A stretch of DNA of 64,000 nt from Anisus vortex (Eukaryota; Mollusca; Gastropoda; Planorbidae), in the NCBI GenBank assembly GCA_949126835.1, contig OX421494.1, positions 22,074,196-22,138,195 of the forward strand. Reading direction: 5' to 3'. A program made the position numbers and the translations under genes. Below, piece after piece: positions 34,525 through 38,460 of the stretch. The notes under the pieces were generated by a model, which did not search any database, was not told the DNA's origin, and saw nothing but the letters and a program-made list of their open reading frames with translations. The number at the start of each line of letters is the position of its first letter. Positions within the stretch are counted from its first letter, which is position 1.

Positions 34525-35757
34525 GATAGATACATAGATACCAACAAATATAATGTAAGCTCAGAGCGCATTCAACACTCAGCAAGAATTAACTAACAAT
34601 ACGGTTAAATTCTTTATTTCCGGGGTCGGCTGCAACGGTGTGCCAAACTAGAATTTCTAATCAGTCAGCGTGCCACAGCCTAAATGTTAACCTGCTCAAT
34701 TATACTTTTAAAATTATTTAATTTATAGGACAACTAGTTTAACTCCGTTTCAAGACCAAGGCGTAAAGCACATTAGATTTATAAAGAAAATCGTTAAAGC
34801 GTTTTATATTTAATACAAAATTCTTTTTCCATTTGCATTTATATCAAATACAATATTTAATTTTATTGTTAAACTTTCACATTTATGATAATTATGGTCT
34901 AAACCAAGGCTGTGCAACAGGTGACCCGCGGGCCACAAAACGACCCGCCAAGCCTTTTAGTACGACCCCCGAAGAGCTTCCAAAGGCATTTTTTTTTCAA
35001 TTGGTTGCATTGATAATGCAAATACAATTTCAGACTGTGTGGCCCGTCTTGTTGTATAAAATTTCTTATGCGTTCCAAAGCAGAAAAATGTTGAACACTT
35101 CTGGTCTAAACATTATCATTAGGAAGTGAATATGAGAATCTAACATCTGTTAATATTAATTATTAATTATATTTTGATCTCAGTTTAACTGGGACTTTAA
35201 TGAGTTACGCTGATTGGAATTAAAATACATGCAAATCTCACTATAGTTAAGAGGAATAGATACATAGTAACCATACAAACTGGGTAGCTAATGTAATGTT
35301 TAAAAATATACATATCAATTCTTAGACATATCATATTAACATAATATATTTCCAATAGTTGTACAGTTTGATCATTTCTAAGTTATAAATTTGAAGCCAT
35401 TTATTTTTTTTATATAAAAGAAACATGTTAGAAATATTAGCGCAAATTAAATGGGTTAATTATCTCCCTTTAATTAAAATGCGTTTATACATCTGATAGA
35501 TAGATCGATCGATCGATAGATAGATAGATAGACTGACTACGTCTTGAGTTAGGCTTATTAGTTTTTTTCTCTCAACTGTTTCAGGCGTTAGCAGCAGCAG
35601 TGCTAAAAGTTCAGGTTACAGTGACCTTGAGATCGCCCTGATTGTTGTCGTGGCAATACTGGCTGCCTTCCTGGTCAGCTTACTACTGGGCGTGCTTATC
35701 TTCGCTCGTCTGCGCAGACACTCCAGTGACAAGGCCAGCTTCTCCACTTCCATGTAA
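72..35757 (+). CDS. Cadherin-repeat single-pass membrane protein, 3' part of a multi-exon gene (23 exons, 5' incomplete)
   Basis: Calcium-dependent adhesion-type protein, presumably at the cell surface. The joined exons give 819 residues after a split first codon and end in TAA. Seen directly: canonical linkers DVNDNAPEF and DVNDNSPVF, variant linkers DSDDQGPAF and [13 protein letters not shown] motifs, and tGDISV/tGEVSV segments, all typical of cadherin EC domains. Two modules of three EC-like domains follow each other (exons 1-11 and 12-22). The last exon carries a roughly 25-residue hydrophobic helix (core [20 protein letters not shown]) and a 17-residue tail ending STSM. All introns are GT-AG and phases match at every junction. 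The tail is too short for classical catenin binding. The N-terminus and signal peptide lie upstream of the window. The exact subfamily (protocadherin-like or other) is not identified. Single-gene status is inferred from continuous phase and from only one membrane helix at the end. Confidence 0.9.
153..456. other. Intron 1, nothing recognised
   Basis: A+T-rich intron sequence with no repeat or conserved element seen. Confidence 0.6.
457..647 (+). CDS. Cadherin gene exon 2 (module 1, exon b)
   Basis: Acceptor tttcag, donor gtgagt at 648; 191 bp, phase 1 to 0. Encodes [20 protein letters not shown] and ends KLVKPLDRD; the counterpart exon 22894-23081 ends RLIRAVDRD. The donor lies inside the first unit of a 59 bp tandem repeat. 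Confidence 0.85.
645..869 (+). repeat. 59 bp minisatellite starting at the exon 2 donor (about 4 units)
   Basis: Units beginning GATGTTAGTTAG and running through TCTATATTTAACCT recur about every 59 bp. The first, most diverged unit contains the true donor (GAT|GTGAGTTAG); later copies have GTTAGT at that place, which is a weak donor. Confidence 0.85.
942..1873. mobile_element. Non-autonomous hAT-type element, 932 bp, in intron 2
   Basis: Terminal inverted repeats TAGGGATGTTAAA / TTTAACATCCCTA flanked by a perfect 8 bp target duplication GTCTGAGT (934-941 and 1874-1881). The ends carry repeated AACCGGTTTT motifs. No transposase ORF. Homologous over most of its length to 62132-62867, but the central part differs. 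The 8 bp duplication fits the hAT superfamily; the family is unnamed here. Confidence 0.88.
2200..2277 (+). CDS. Cadherin gene exon 3 (module 1, exon c)
   Basis: Acceptor ttccag, donor gtaagt at 2278; 78 bp, phase 0. Encodes [20 protein letters not shown], including a Cys conserved in the counterpart (TLTC) at 23456-23542. Confidence 0.85.
2826..2985. repeat. TGGCCG-rich unclassified segment in intron 3
   Basis: TGGCCG recurs several times in about 150 bp, flanked by short inverted TTCTTAATT / AATTAAGGA sequences. It may be a small decayed foldback element; not identified. Confidence 0.35.
3005..3112. repeat. TG/TTTGTA microsatellite
   Basis: Long (TG)n tract with regular TTTGTA interruptions ending about 45 bp before exon 4. 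An adjoining minus-strand ORF of repeated HTHT residues is only a by-product. Confidence 0.9.
3156..3248 (+). CDS. Cadherin gene exon 4 (module 1, exon d)
   Basis: Acceptor cacag, donor gtaagt at 3249; 93 bp, phase 0. Encodes [19 protein letters not shown], a textbook cadherin calcium-binding linker, then the start of the next EC domain. Same length as 24548-24640. Confidence 0.95.
3288..3440. repeat. GATA / GTAG microsatellite in intron 4
   Basis: (GATA)n passing into GTAG/GTAT variants shortly after the exon 4 donor. Confidence 0.92.
3681..3764 (+). CDS. Cadherin gene exon 5 (module 1, exon e)
   Basis: Acceptor tgccag, donor gtaagt at 3765; 84 bp, phase 0. Encodes [18 protein letters not shown] and NLTYSW, with the A-T-D-x-D calcium motif of an EC domain. 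Confidence 0.92.
3765..4307. other. Intron 5, nothing recognised
   Basis: No repeat family or ORF with recognisable features. Confidence 0.5.
4308..4418 (+). CDS. Cadherin gene exon 6 (module 1, exon f)
   Basis: Acceptor ttcaag, donor gtaata at 4419; 111 bp, phase 0. Encodes [19 protein letters not shown], the F-x-V...tGxI...LDYE signature of an EC domain. Followed by a 14 kb intron. Confidence 0.93.
4419..5299. other. Start of the 14 kb intron 6, nothing recognised
   Basis: Unique-looking A+T-rich sequence with a short C-run and CA tract near 5125-5145. Confidence 0.5.
5300..5507. mobile_element. hAT-type MITE (GGGGTCGGcAACC family), degraded
   Basis: Ends AGGGGTCGGTAACC and GTTGCCTACCCGTG are degraded inverted repeats. 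The internal GGCACGC and AATTAGAAATC sequences match the copies at 47375, 48598, 50346 and 51070. Flanks TAGTAGAG/CAGTAAAG resemble a decayed 8 bp duplication. Confidence 0.7.
5700..6170 (-). mobile_element. 5'-truncated LINE, ORF2 C-terminus and 3' tail
   Basis: Minus-strand reading gives [20 protein letters not shown] and [11 protein letters not shown], resembling the C-terminal post-RNase-H cysteine region of I/Jockey-like LINE ORF2 proteins. The ORF runs 6161 to 5820 and then passes into a 3' sequence, also found at 31912-32075. Confidence 0.65.
6254..6332 (+). repeat. 18 bp tandem repeat, 4.4 units
   Basis: TTTCTGTATTGGGCAATG repeated four times perfectly, then a partial unit. Confidence 0.95.
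6717..6935 (+). mobile_element. tRNA-derived SINE, family A
   Basis: tRNA-like head (GCGCGTTCGCCTGGCGTACC... GGTTCAAATC), then the shared body GTTGGGGTAAAGTAAAGGCG and CCGGCCCTATGATCAATTTG, ending in T-rich sequence. Same family as the copies at 14548, 23838, 36431, 49161, 57700 and 63350. Confidence 0.85.
7557..7765 (+). repeat. Degenerate 24-27 bp tandem repeat (AAGATAGGC...)
   Basis: About eight imperfect units around CCTTGCCAAGATAGGCAAAA. A shorter, more decayed version lies at the equivalent site of the second segment copy (about 15380-15530). Overlapping ORFs are by-products. Confidence 0.75.
8376..9430 (+). pseudogene. LINE reverse-transcriptase fragment, degenerate
   Basis: Reading across frames gives [20 protein letters not shown] (FADD expected), [55 protein letters not shown] and [17 protein letters not shown]. 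This is the palm-to-C-terminus of a CR1/L2/Jockey-type RT. The catalytic FADD is FAED, and several frameshifts break the frame, so it is inactive. Second copy at 16080-16985. Confidence 0.85.
9600..9870. repeat. Unclassified repeat material inside segment copy 1
   Basis: Sequence absent from segment copy 2, starting CTTCTTCTCCTTCTATCCC and including GGGTCGTTGGGGCACC, then a C-run. Probably the 5' part of the nested insertion; family not identified. Confidence 0.4.
9874..10640 (+). pseudogene. LINE ORF2 C-terminal fragment nested in copy 1
   Basis: Fragments [68 protein letters not shown], then a terminal zinc-finger-like [20 protein letters not shown]. This layout is typical of the C-terminus of a widespread invertebrate non-LTR retrotransposon. 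A stop/frameshift near 10160 and a stop near 10336 inactivate it. Confidence 0.85.
11190..11430 (-). pseudogene. LINE ORF2 C-terminal fragment (second lineage)
   Basis: Minus-strand reading [20 protein letters not shown] then [15 protein letters not shown] matches the common RLRWYGHV...LQGTV.GGR.RGRQ..RW end of non-LTR retrotransposon ORF2. Short and isolated. Confidence 0.75.
11976..12090. repeat. 19 bp minisatellite (GGTGGCCGTAGGTGAAGGA), about 6 units
   Basis: Six near-perfect units within segment copy 1. The equivalent site in copy 2 has a single remnant and a different 19 bp expansion next to it. Confidence 0.9.
12370..13345 (-). pseudogene. CR1-like LINE: endonuclease fused directly to RT C-terminus
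   Basis: Minus strand gives an endonuclease portion ([67 protein letters not shown]) and then immediately [20 protein letters not shown] and [14 protein letters not shown], the RT C-terminus. The catalytic RT core is absent between them. Related C-terminus at 30785-31095. Stops are present. Confidence 0.8.
13570..14399. mobile_element. Non-autonomous hAT-type element, 830 bp
   Basis: Ends CAGGGCCGGATTT and (inverted) AAATCCGGCCCTG, flanked by a perfect 8 bp target duplication ATTGTATA (13562-13569 and 14400-14407). A+T-rich interior without a transposase ORF. It sits at the junction of the two tandem segment copies, so it inserted after the duplication or at its edge. Confidence 0.9.
14548..14822 (+). 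mobile_element. tRNA-derived SINE, family A
   Basis: Head GCGCGTTCGCCTGGCGTACC with box B GGGTTCGAATC, then GTCTACCCAGCTCTGGTGAG, GTAAAGTAAAGGTGGCTGGG and the CCGGCCCTATGATC tail. Located at the same place as the SINE in copy 1, so its insertion predates the segment duplication. Confidence 0.88.
16080..16985 (+). pseudogene. LINE RT fragment, second copy
   Basis: Homologous to 8376-9430. Here FADDTQL is intact (about 16140-16160), but upstream palm motifs are missing. A 22 bp expansion in the [10 protein letters not shown] coding stretch and a deletion before [17 protein letters not shown] break it. Confidence 0.82.
16251..16410 (+). repeat. 22 bp minisatellite, 7 units, inside the RT fragment
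   Basis: GAAGCTAAACAGTGAGAAGA-CT repeated seven times from 16251 with few substitutions. It arises from the single GAAGCTCAACAGTGAGAAGA sequence seen once in copy 1 (about 8693). Since 22 is not a multiple of 3, it shifts the frame. Confidence 0.93.
17675..17735. repeat. 19 bp minisatellite (GTGTCCCAAGTCCGTAAGG), 3 units
   Basis: Three units in segment copy 2, next to the position where copy 1 expanded a different 19 bp unit. Confidence 0.88.
18141..18588. other. End of intron 6, nothing recognised
   Basis: A+T-rich with a short G-run at about 18188; no repeat assigned. Confidence 0.5.
18589..18744 (+). CDS. Cadherin gene exon 7 (module 1, exon g)
   Basis: Acceptor attacag, donor gtcagt at 18745; 156 bp, phase 0. 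Encodes DGGPK..., [19 protein letters not shown] and a Cys-bearing insertion [15 protein letters not shown]. The same CFx5VCAWPKYT block recurs in exon 18 (28228-28386). Confidence 0.92.
18745..19425. other. Intron 7, nothing recognised
   Basis: A GC-richer block at about 18920-19080 may be an old repeat; no family identified. Confidence 0.45.
19426..19540 (+). CDS. Cadherin gene exon 8 (module 1, exon h)
   Basis: Acceptor tttacag, donor gtaggt at 19541; 115 bp, phase 0 to 1. Encodes [20 protein letters not shown] and IEFSIAS. Identical in length and phase to 28761-28875. Confidence 0.9.
19635..19759 (+). CDS. Cadherin gene exon 9 (module 1, exon i)
   Basis: Acceptor tttcag, donor gtaaga at 19760; 125 bp, phase 1 to 0. 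Encodes [20 protein letters not shown] and QGFEIVLK; the counterpart reads [13 protein letters not shown]...EGFEIFLK. Confidence 0.9.
19857..19935 (+). repeat. Decayed SINE-tail fragment in intron 9
   Basis: TATTGTGCTGGCCACATAAC recalls the family A SINE body, but head and tail are missing. Rest of 19760-20281 shows nothing. Confidence 0.4.
20282..20335 (+). CDS. Cadherin gene exon 10 (module 1, exon j)
   Basis: Acceptor tttatag, donor gtatgt at 20336; 54 bp, phase 0. Encodes [18 protein letters not shown]. The counterpart 31374-31427 is also 54 bp and encodes [18 protein letters not shown]. Confidence 0.88.
20603..20651 (+). CDS. Cadherin gene exon 11 (module 1, exon k, Ser/Thr linker)
   Basis: Acceptor ttttcag, donor gtatgt at 20652; 49 bp, phase 0 to 1. 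Encodes a low-complexity linker [16 protein letters not shown] joining module 1 to module 2 in frame. Shares no clear sequence with counterpart 33285-33321 beyond position, phase and composition. Confidence 0.75.
20705..20955. repeat. GGAT and GATA microsatellites in intron 11
   Basis: (GGAT)n about 20780-20840, then (GATA)n to about 20935 with GATT interruptions. Confidence 0.93.
21330..21410 (+). CDS. Cadherin gene exon 12 (module 2, exon a)
   Basis: Acceptor ttggcag, donor gtatgg at 21411; 81 bp, phase 1. Encodes [20 protein letters not shown] then DEATTE, matching the start of module 1 ([14 protein letters not shown]). Confidence 0.88.
21411..22173. other. Intron 12 upstream part, nothing recognised
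   Basis: A+T-rich; short minus-strand ORFs here show no recognisable features. Confidence 0.45.
22174..22789 (+). repeat. 11 bp satellite GTAGTTGTTGT, 56 units
   Basis: 616 bp divide exactly into 56 units that look perfect by eye. The complement reads as a [11 protein letters not shown] polypeptide in any frame, because 11 is not a multiple of 3 and the unit is stop-free; those ORFs are by-products. The array ends about 105 bp before exon 13. Confidence 0.97.
22894..23081 (+). CDS. Cadherin gene exon 13 (module 2, exon b)
   Basis: Acceptor ttatcag, donor gtaagc at 23082; 188 bp, phase 1 to 0. Encodes [20 protein letters not shown] and ends RLIRAVDRD. It starts about 100 bp after a 56-copy 11 bp satellite. 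Confidence 0.88.
23082..23455. other. Intron 13, nothing recognised
   Basis: Contains a T-run; no repeat assigned. Confidence 0.5.
23456..23542 (+). CDS. Cadherin gene exon 14 (module 2, exon c)
   Basis: Acceptor ctttag, donor gtgagt at 23543; 87 bp, phase 0. Encodes [20 protein letters not shown], aligned with exon 3. Confidence 0.86.
23838..24094 (+). mobile_element. tRNA-derived SINE, family A
   Basis: Box B AGGTTCGAATCCTGG, then GAGTCTACCCAGCTCTTGGG, TTGGGGTAAAGTAAAAGCGG, CTATGGTCAGTTTGGTCCGA and a T-rich end. Well preserved. Lies in intron 14. Confidence 0.88.
24548..24640 (+). CDS. Cadherin gene exon 15 (module 2, exon d)
   Basis: Acceptor attacag, donor gtatgt at 24641; 93 bp, phase 0. 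Encodes [19 protein letters not shown], a canonical EC linker. An 18 bp minisatellite begins essentially at its donor, and its reading frame stays open through that array. Confidence 0.93.
24641..26050 (+). repeat. 18 bp minisatellite (TTGTTGTAGCTGGTCTAC), about 77 units, starting at the exon 15 donor
   Basis: Nearly the whole first 1.4 kb of intron 15. Most units are 18 bp; some are 15 bp (lacking one TTG). Between about 25200 and 25660 a higher-order block (15 bp unit with AGCAGG, then TATTTG and GGTATATTTG variants) recurs several times; after 25700 the units are nearly uniform. The exon 15 reading frame stays open through the array to 26119, reading LVVAGL repeats. Confidence 0.95.
26337..26426 (+). 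CDS. Cadherin gene exon 16 (module 2, exon e)
   Basis: Acceptor ctttag, donor gtatgc at 26427; 90 bp, phase 0. Encodes [18 protein letters not shown] and NLTYSFVN. An alternative in-frame donor (gtcaat at 26421) would shorten the exon to 84 bp, the length of its module 1 counterpart; I cannot decide between them from sequence alone. Confidence 0.85.
26471..26529. repeat. (AT)n microsatellite in intron 16
   Basis: About 29 uninterrupted AT units. Confidence 0.97.
26880..27000 (+). mobile_element. Family A SINE 3' fragment
   Basis: GAGCTGGCCACATAATCCC, GAATGCCGTGGCCACAG and an AATACTTTACTTTT end match the SINE body. The tRNA-like head is missing. Confidence 0.6.
27108..27227 (+). CDS. Cadherin gene exon 17 (module 2, exon f)
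   Basis: Acceptor catcag, donor gtaagc at 27228; 120 bp, phase 0. Encodes [20 protein letters not shown] then PLDYES and INLTLKVE, a clear EC domain segment. Confidence 0.92.
27228..28227. other. Intron 17, nothing recognised
   Basis: The module 2 counterpart of the 14 kb intron is only 1.0 kb; T-rich, with no assigned repeat. Confidence 0.5.
28228..28386 (+). CDS. Cadherin gene exon 18 (module 2, exon g)
   Basis: Acceptor ccccag, donor gtgcgt at 28387; 159 bp, phase 0. Encodes [20 protein letters not shown] followed by [10 protein letters not shown]; paralogous to exon 7, including both cysteines. Confidence 0.93.
28761..28875 (+). CDS. Cadherin gene exon 19 (module 2, exon h)
   Basis: Acceptor cctacag, donor gtaagt at 28876; 115 bp, phase 0 to 1. 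Encodes [20 protein letters not shown] and IVFSIAS, strongly similar to exon 8. Confidence 0.92.
28918..29103. mobile_element. Probable hAT-type MITE, decayed
   Basis: Ends CACGGGTGAGCAAACTC and GTTGCACACTCCTG resemble the short-TIR hAT repeats with G-C-A-A-C/T ends, similar to 34905-35103. Target duplication not clear. Confidence 0.45.
29104..29900. other. Rest of intron 19, little recognised
   Basis: A short SINE-like piece (GTATTGTACTGGTCACTCAT) at about 29200; otherwise A+T-rich without a family. Confidence 0.4.
29901..30028 (+). CDS. Cadherin gene exon 20 (module 2, exon i)
   Basis: Acceptor ccatag, donor gtaaac at 30029; 128 bp, phase 1 to 0. Encodes [20 protein letters not shown] and EGFEIFLK; paralogous to exon 9. 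Confidence 0.9.
30223..30610. repeat. 24 bp minisatellite (CTATAGACTAATCTTAGACTTGAC), 16 units
   Basis: Sixteen units with occasional G/C changes (TTAGAC/TTACAC). Stop-free frames on both strands are a consequence of unit length 24. Confidence 0.95.
30785..31095 (+). pseudogene. CR1-like LINE RT C-terminal fragment
   Basis: Reads [60 protein letters not shown], the usual RT C-terminus of CR1/L2-like LINEs. Same family as the minus-strand copy at 12370-13345. One stop interrupts it. Confidence 0.82.
31374..31427 (+). CDS. Cadherin gene exon 21 (module 2, exon j)
   Basis: Acceptor tttcag, donor gtaaga at 31428; 54 bp, phase 0. Encodes [18 protein letters not shown]. The donor and neighbouring bases are repeated twice more downstream at 44 bp spacing. 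Confidence 0.9.
31422..31555 (+). repeat. 44 bp tandem repeat, 3 units, including the exon 21 donor
   Basis: TTTACTGTAAGACTTTTATT and following bases occur three times; the first TTTACT|GTAAGA is the exon 21 splice donor (31428), with identical donors at 31472 and 31516. Confidence 0.93.
31646..31760. repeat. Conserved-looking interspersed repeat (TTAATTTATATAGCGCTTTT)
   Basis: AATAATAATAATGTTAATTTATATAGCGC followed by a short palindrome around AAATTTAGCATGC resembles common invertebrate interspersed repeat ends. Family not named. Confidence 0.4.
31912..32075 (-). mobile_element. LINE 3' end copy
   Basis: GAACTCCGTTTGGACTGAGAGC through CACGTTTAAATCTCCGTAGA matches the 3' end of the minus-strand LINE at 5700-6170; only the tail is present. 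Confidence 0.7.
32104..32433 (+). repeat. 66 bp minisatellite, 5 units
   Basis: Five units at 32104, 32170, 32236, 32302 and 32368 with few changes. One plus frame is open ([19 protein letters not shown] per unit) because 66 is a multiple of 3. Not assigned as coding. Confidence 0.95.
33285..33321 (+). CDS. Cadherin gene exon 22 (module 2, exon k, linker)
   Basis: Acceptor cctcag, donor gtaaaa at 33322; 37 bp, phase 0 to 1. Encodes [12 protein letters not shown], a juxtamembrane linker joining the second module to the membrane-helix exon. Confidence 0.72.
33477..34548. repeat. Long GATA-type tetranucleotide tract, about 1.07 kb, in intron 22
   Basis: (GATA)n passing through GGAT variants, a degenerate stretch, then extended TAGATAGATAAATAGA and ACTTAAATAGATAG higher-order patterns with four TAGTAATAGATAG boundaries. 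Minus-strand ORFs of repeated SIYL residues are by-products. Confidence 0.96.
34621..34690. mobile_element. hAT-type MITE fragment (GGGGTCGGC family)
   Basis: GGGGTCGGCTGCAAC, GTGCCAAACTAGAATTTC and CAGCGTGCCA match one half of the 50346-50548 MITE; the other end is not seen. Confidence 0.6.
34905..35103. mobile_element. hAT-type MITE, 199 bp, with perfect 8 bp target duplication
   Basis: Ends CAAGGCTGTGCAACAGGTGA and TTGAACACTTCTG (short imperfect inverted repeats) between GTCTAAAC direct repeats (34897-34904 and 35104-35111). Interior has CCCGCGGGCC and GTGTGGCCCG. Confidence 0.8.
35494..35532. repeat. Short GATA/GATC microsatellite
   Basis: GATAGATAGATCGATCGATC then GATA units, 50 bp before the last coding exon. 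Confidence 0.85.
35585..35757 (+). CDS. Cadherin gene exon 23: transmembrane helix, short tail, stop
   Basis: Acceptor tttcag; phase 1 in; stop TAA at 35755-35757. Encodes a Ser-rich stretch ([13 protein letters not shown]), a helix of about 25 hydrophobic residues, then [16 protein letters not shown]. The RLRR stop-transfer cluster fits an extracellular N-terminus. The last four residues, S-T-S-M, fit a class I PDZ-ligand pattern (inference). No catenin-binding region is present. Confidence 0.9.
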
Positions 35758-36430
35758 ACCGCCAGACGTAAGTCTTTAAGGATGCTCGACTTCAAAAGAA
35801 ACCAATTCCGGTGTTGTAGAATATAAATATAAATGGAACCATTGGTCATCGTGGGAAAAATTTATTCTTCAATTCTGGGTGTTGGCATTTGCATCATTGG
35901 TTGTAGAGTGCTTTGCATTACACGGGCCTGAAACATTATCTGACCTGCCCGGAAGTCATGCCGTAATTTCTAAAGCTTATTGGCAATTAGCATTTTATAT
36001 ATTCTACGAAAATGATAAAAAAAAATTCCTTTGATTATTCAAAGTATAATACAGTGGGTTTATGCCCACTGTCAGATGTAATAAAAAAGAAAATCAAGAA
36101 TTTTGTGAAAACCCTAATTAATCTTTGTTTTTAAAAAATGTTACTTTTTTGTAGGTTTTATTGGGGGCTACTGCCCTTTACAATAGCTTACCTCCCTTGC
36201 AAATGTAATATCTTAAAACCTAATTTTTAGAAGACGTGTTAATTAAATCTTATGATAAATTGACAAGACTTAACCTATAGTTTATAAGGAAATGCTTTAA
36301 TATCTGTAATAGAAACAATGTGACAGTAACATTGATGGTAAGCTACAGGTGCAATGACGCGTTGGTGCAACTAATGCATCCGGTGATTTGTTTTTACATA
36401 ACCTCAGCGTCTCATGAGTATCCTATATAG

Positions 36431-36665
36431 TAAGGTACCCGTCGGACCAAATTGATCATAGGTGAGAAAATTGCAGCGTTCACCAGTTTCAGTGACCATA
36501 GCATACTAGGGGACGTGCGGCCAGCTCAACGCCAAGAGGCCTTTACAATTGGCAGGTACCCATCAGAGCTGGGTAGACTCAGGCACACCCCTCGAGTCCA
36601 GGAAAAAAAAATCCTACACTTCTCCAGGATTCGTACGGCGCTGCCGGCACGGCCAACGTGCCCCC
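36431..36665 (-). mobile_element. tRNA-derived SINE, family A
   Basis: Minus-orientation copy: GTACCCGTCGGACCAAATTG, GTTCACCAGTTTCAGTGACC, CAGAGCTGGGTAGACTCAGG, ending in the tRNA-like head near 36640. Lies in the probable 3'UTR intron. Confidence 0.82.
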
Positions 36666-36974
36666 ATGAGTATCATATATCCGTTGGGTAACAGTATAGT
36701 GGGACTGATATTGTGCTGAAAACACAATTGGCTTATATCTAATACAATGGGTGAATACTTATCACTTTGCAATGTCTACAATGTGGTCATACGATGTTTA
36801 TCTAGAAATATTATGTGATTGTGTGTTATTGATGTTTTGTTTTACAGAGTGTTGCCATCAACGCCAATGAGAGGCTACCATTAGCTCCAGTGACTATTCT
36901 TGCCTGCATCAAAGTTCGAATAAGCTCAAGATTATGTTGAGGAAAATTTGATTTTTTTTTTAAATGTGACACGT

Positions 36975-37185
36975 AACATGTATATATGTATGTTTGTATG
37001 TAGACTATGTATATAATTATGTATGAATGTACGGGGTGTGTCTATAATGTAATCATGTATGTATGTATGACTGTGACGACATATGTGTGTAGTATACGAA
37101 CATTGGCTTATGTATGTGGGTATGTATAAAGATATATGTAATGTGTATGATGTATGTGTGCATTCAACTCTGTATGTATGATAAA
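36975..37185. repeat. TGTATG-rich low-complexity tract
   Basis: Irregular TGTATGTATG runs within the probable last UTR exon. Confidence 0.7.
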
Positions 37186-37660
37186 AGGTCGATAACCACA
37201 TTTGGATGGATGGATATATTTATAGGTTGATTGATCTTTTCTTTGACCCATGATGAGTTCCATAATTATAACACTCTGTTTTTTTTATAAGCTAACCATT
37301 GTAGAGGATTTTTTTTTAAAAAAACATAGTTTAATACACATACTAAATGGTGTCTTATAATCGGAAGAAATAACATAATTCATTATATACATTTACTGAA
37401 AGTTTGAATTGAGCTGTTGAACATTTATTGAGTGACTTTTCCCAATTTGAAATCCACATAACATGTACGTGTGTATACTGAAACAAATATAATGCTTTGT
37501 GTATACGACTGTATATGTTTATGGCTGTGTGTGTACCTGTGTTTGTCAAACAAAACATATGATATGTTAATTATAACCAAAATCTTGTCATATATGTAAT
37601 GCCAATAACAAAGGAAATGTCCTGGTTTCTCAGTGAAGTAAAAGAACGTATTCGGTTATA

Positions 37661-37666
37661 AATAAA
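37661..37666 (+). promoter_or_regulatory. Candidate poly(A) signal AATAAA
   Basis: AATAAA about 1.9 kb after the stop codon, in an A+T-rich context. Plausible cleavage signal for the cadherin transcript; other A+T-rich hexamers exist further on. Confidence 0.4.
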
Positions 37667-37963
37667 ACGTTATATAATTCAGTAGTAATAATTATTGTGA
37701 CTTATAGAGTAAAAACTTCAACTTTCAAACGTTGACATATTATAATCTAATTCTATACATGAATTATCTGGAGCAGCTTAAGGCGCCGTTGGATTATTTA
37801 AACAAAATATATCTCAAACATAGCTCACTATTGGGAGTGACCAATATGGGCAGCATGACCATACATAGCTGTAACATAACTTTGTTAGGTTACAGTGCAT
37901 ACATAGTTTAAAACACCCTTTTATTAATCCCTCGACAGAGTTTATATTTTAAAATACTTTAAT

Positions 37964-38460
37964 TGTCGGGACACGACTGTTTATTTTTCTTCGTTGACTA
38001 AAATCTAATTAGGCTATAAACGCATCACTCTTGAAACCAGCGTAAACCAGTTAGAGCTAACGCGGAGGGATATTCAATTTCGCGGGCTTCTTAGGTACTA
38101 TAAAAGATAGAGACGCGGACTATTTCTCTCTCTTTCCGCTAGGCACCACTGACAGTAGGACTCTACGCCTTACATACCAATTATCGCCATGTGCATTCGT
38201 TTCACTAACATCGTTTGATTTGCAAGTTATAATAAAGTTTCTTCATTTATTAAATTAAACAGTCAAGGAGTTGGTTTTTGAATTAATATTATTATTGAGA
38301 ACTTTTGAATGGTATCAGGACAGACTAACCAAACTTGGAAAAACTGCTGCAGACTGTTTATCACTCTCAGAACGAAGTGAGTTCCCGCTGGCCTTAAAAA
38401 ACAAACCCTAGTCAACCGCCAAAAGAATTGGAGTGAAAGCTACAATTTAACAACTTCCTT
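37964..38460 (+). mobile_element. Possible LTR plus PBS of a truncated LTR retrotransposon
   Basis: Starts TGTCGGGACACGACTG, includes a TATA-like TATAAAAGATAG (38099) and AATAAAG (about 38230), and is followed by TGGTATCAGGAC (38310), similar to primer-binding sites beginning TGGTATCAG. No coding region or second LTR follows. BEL/Pao-like start is inference. Confidence 0.45.

Larger units (their letters stand above)
35758..37690 (+). other. Probable spliced 3'UTR of the cadherin gene
   Basis: After the stop, a strong donor (gtaagt at 35768) and a later acceptor (ttttacag ending 36847) suggest a 3'UTR intron; the last UTR exon would be 36848 to about 37690. A SINE lies in that intron (36431-36665) and a TGTATG-rich microsatellite in the UTR exon. 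Inferred from splice motifs; transcript data would settle it. Confidence 0.5.

Noticed and set aside
33866..34585. 239-codon minus-strand ORF of repeated SIYL residues
   Set aside because: Translation of the GATA microsatellite; no unique protein sequence.
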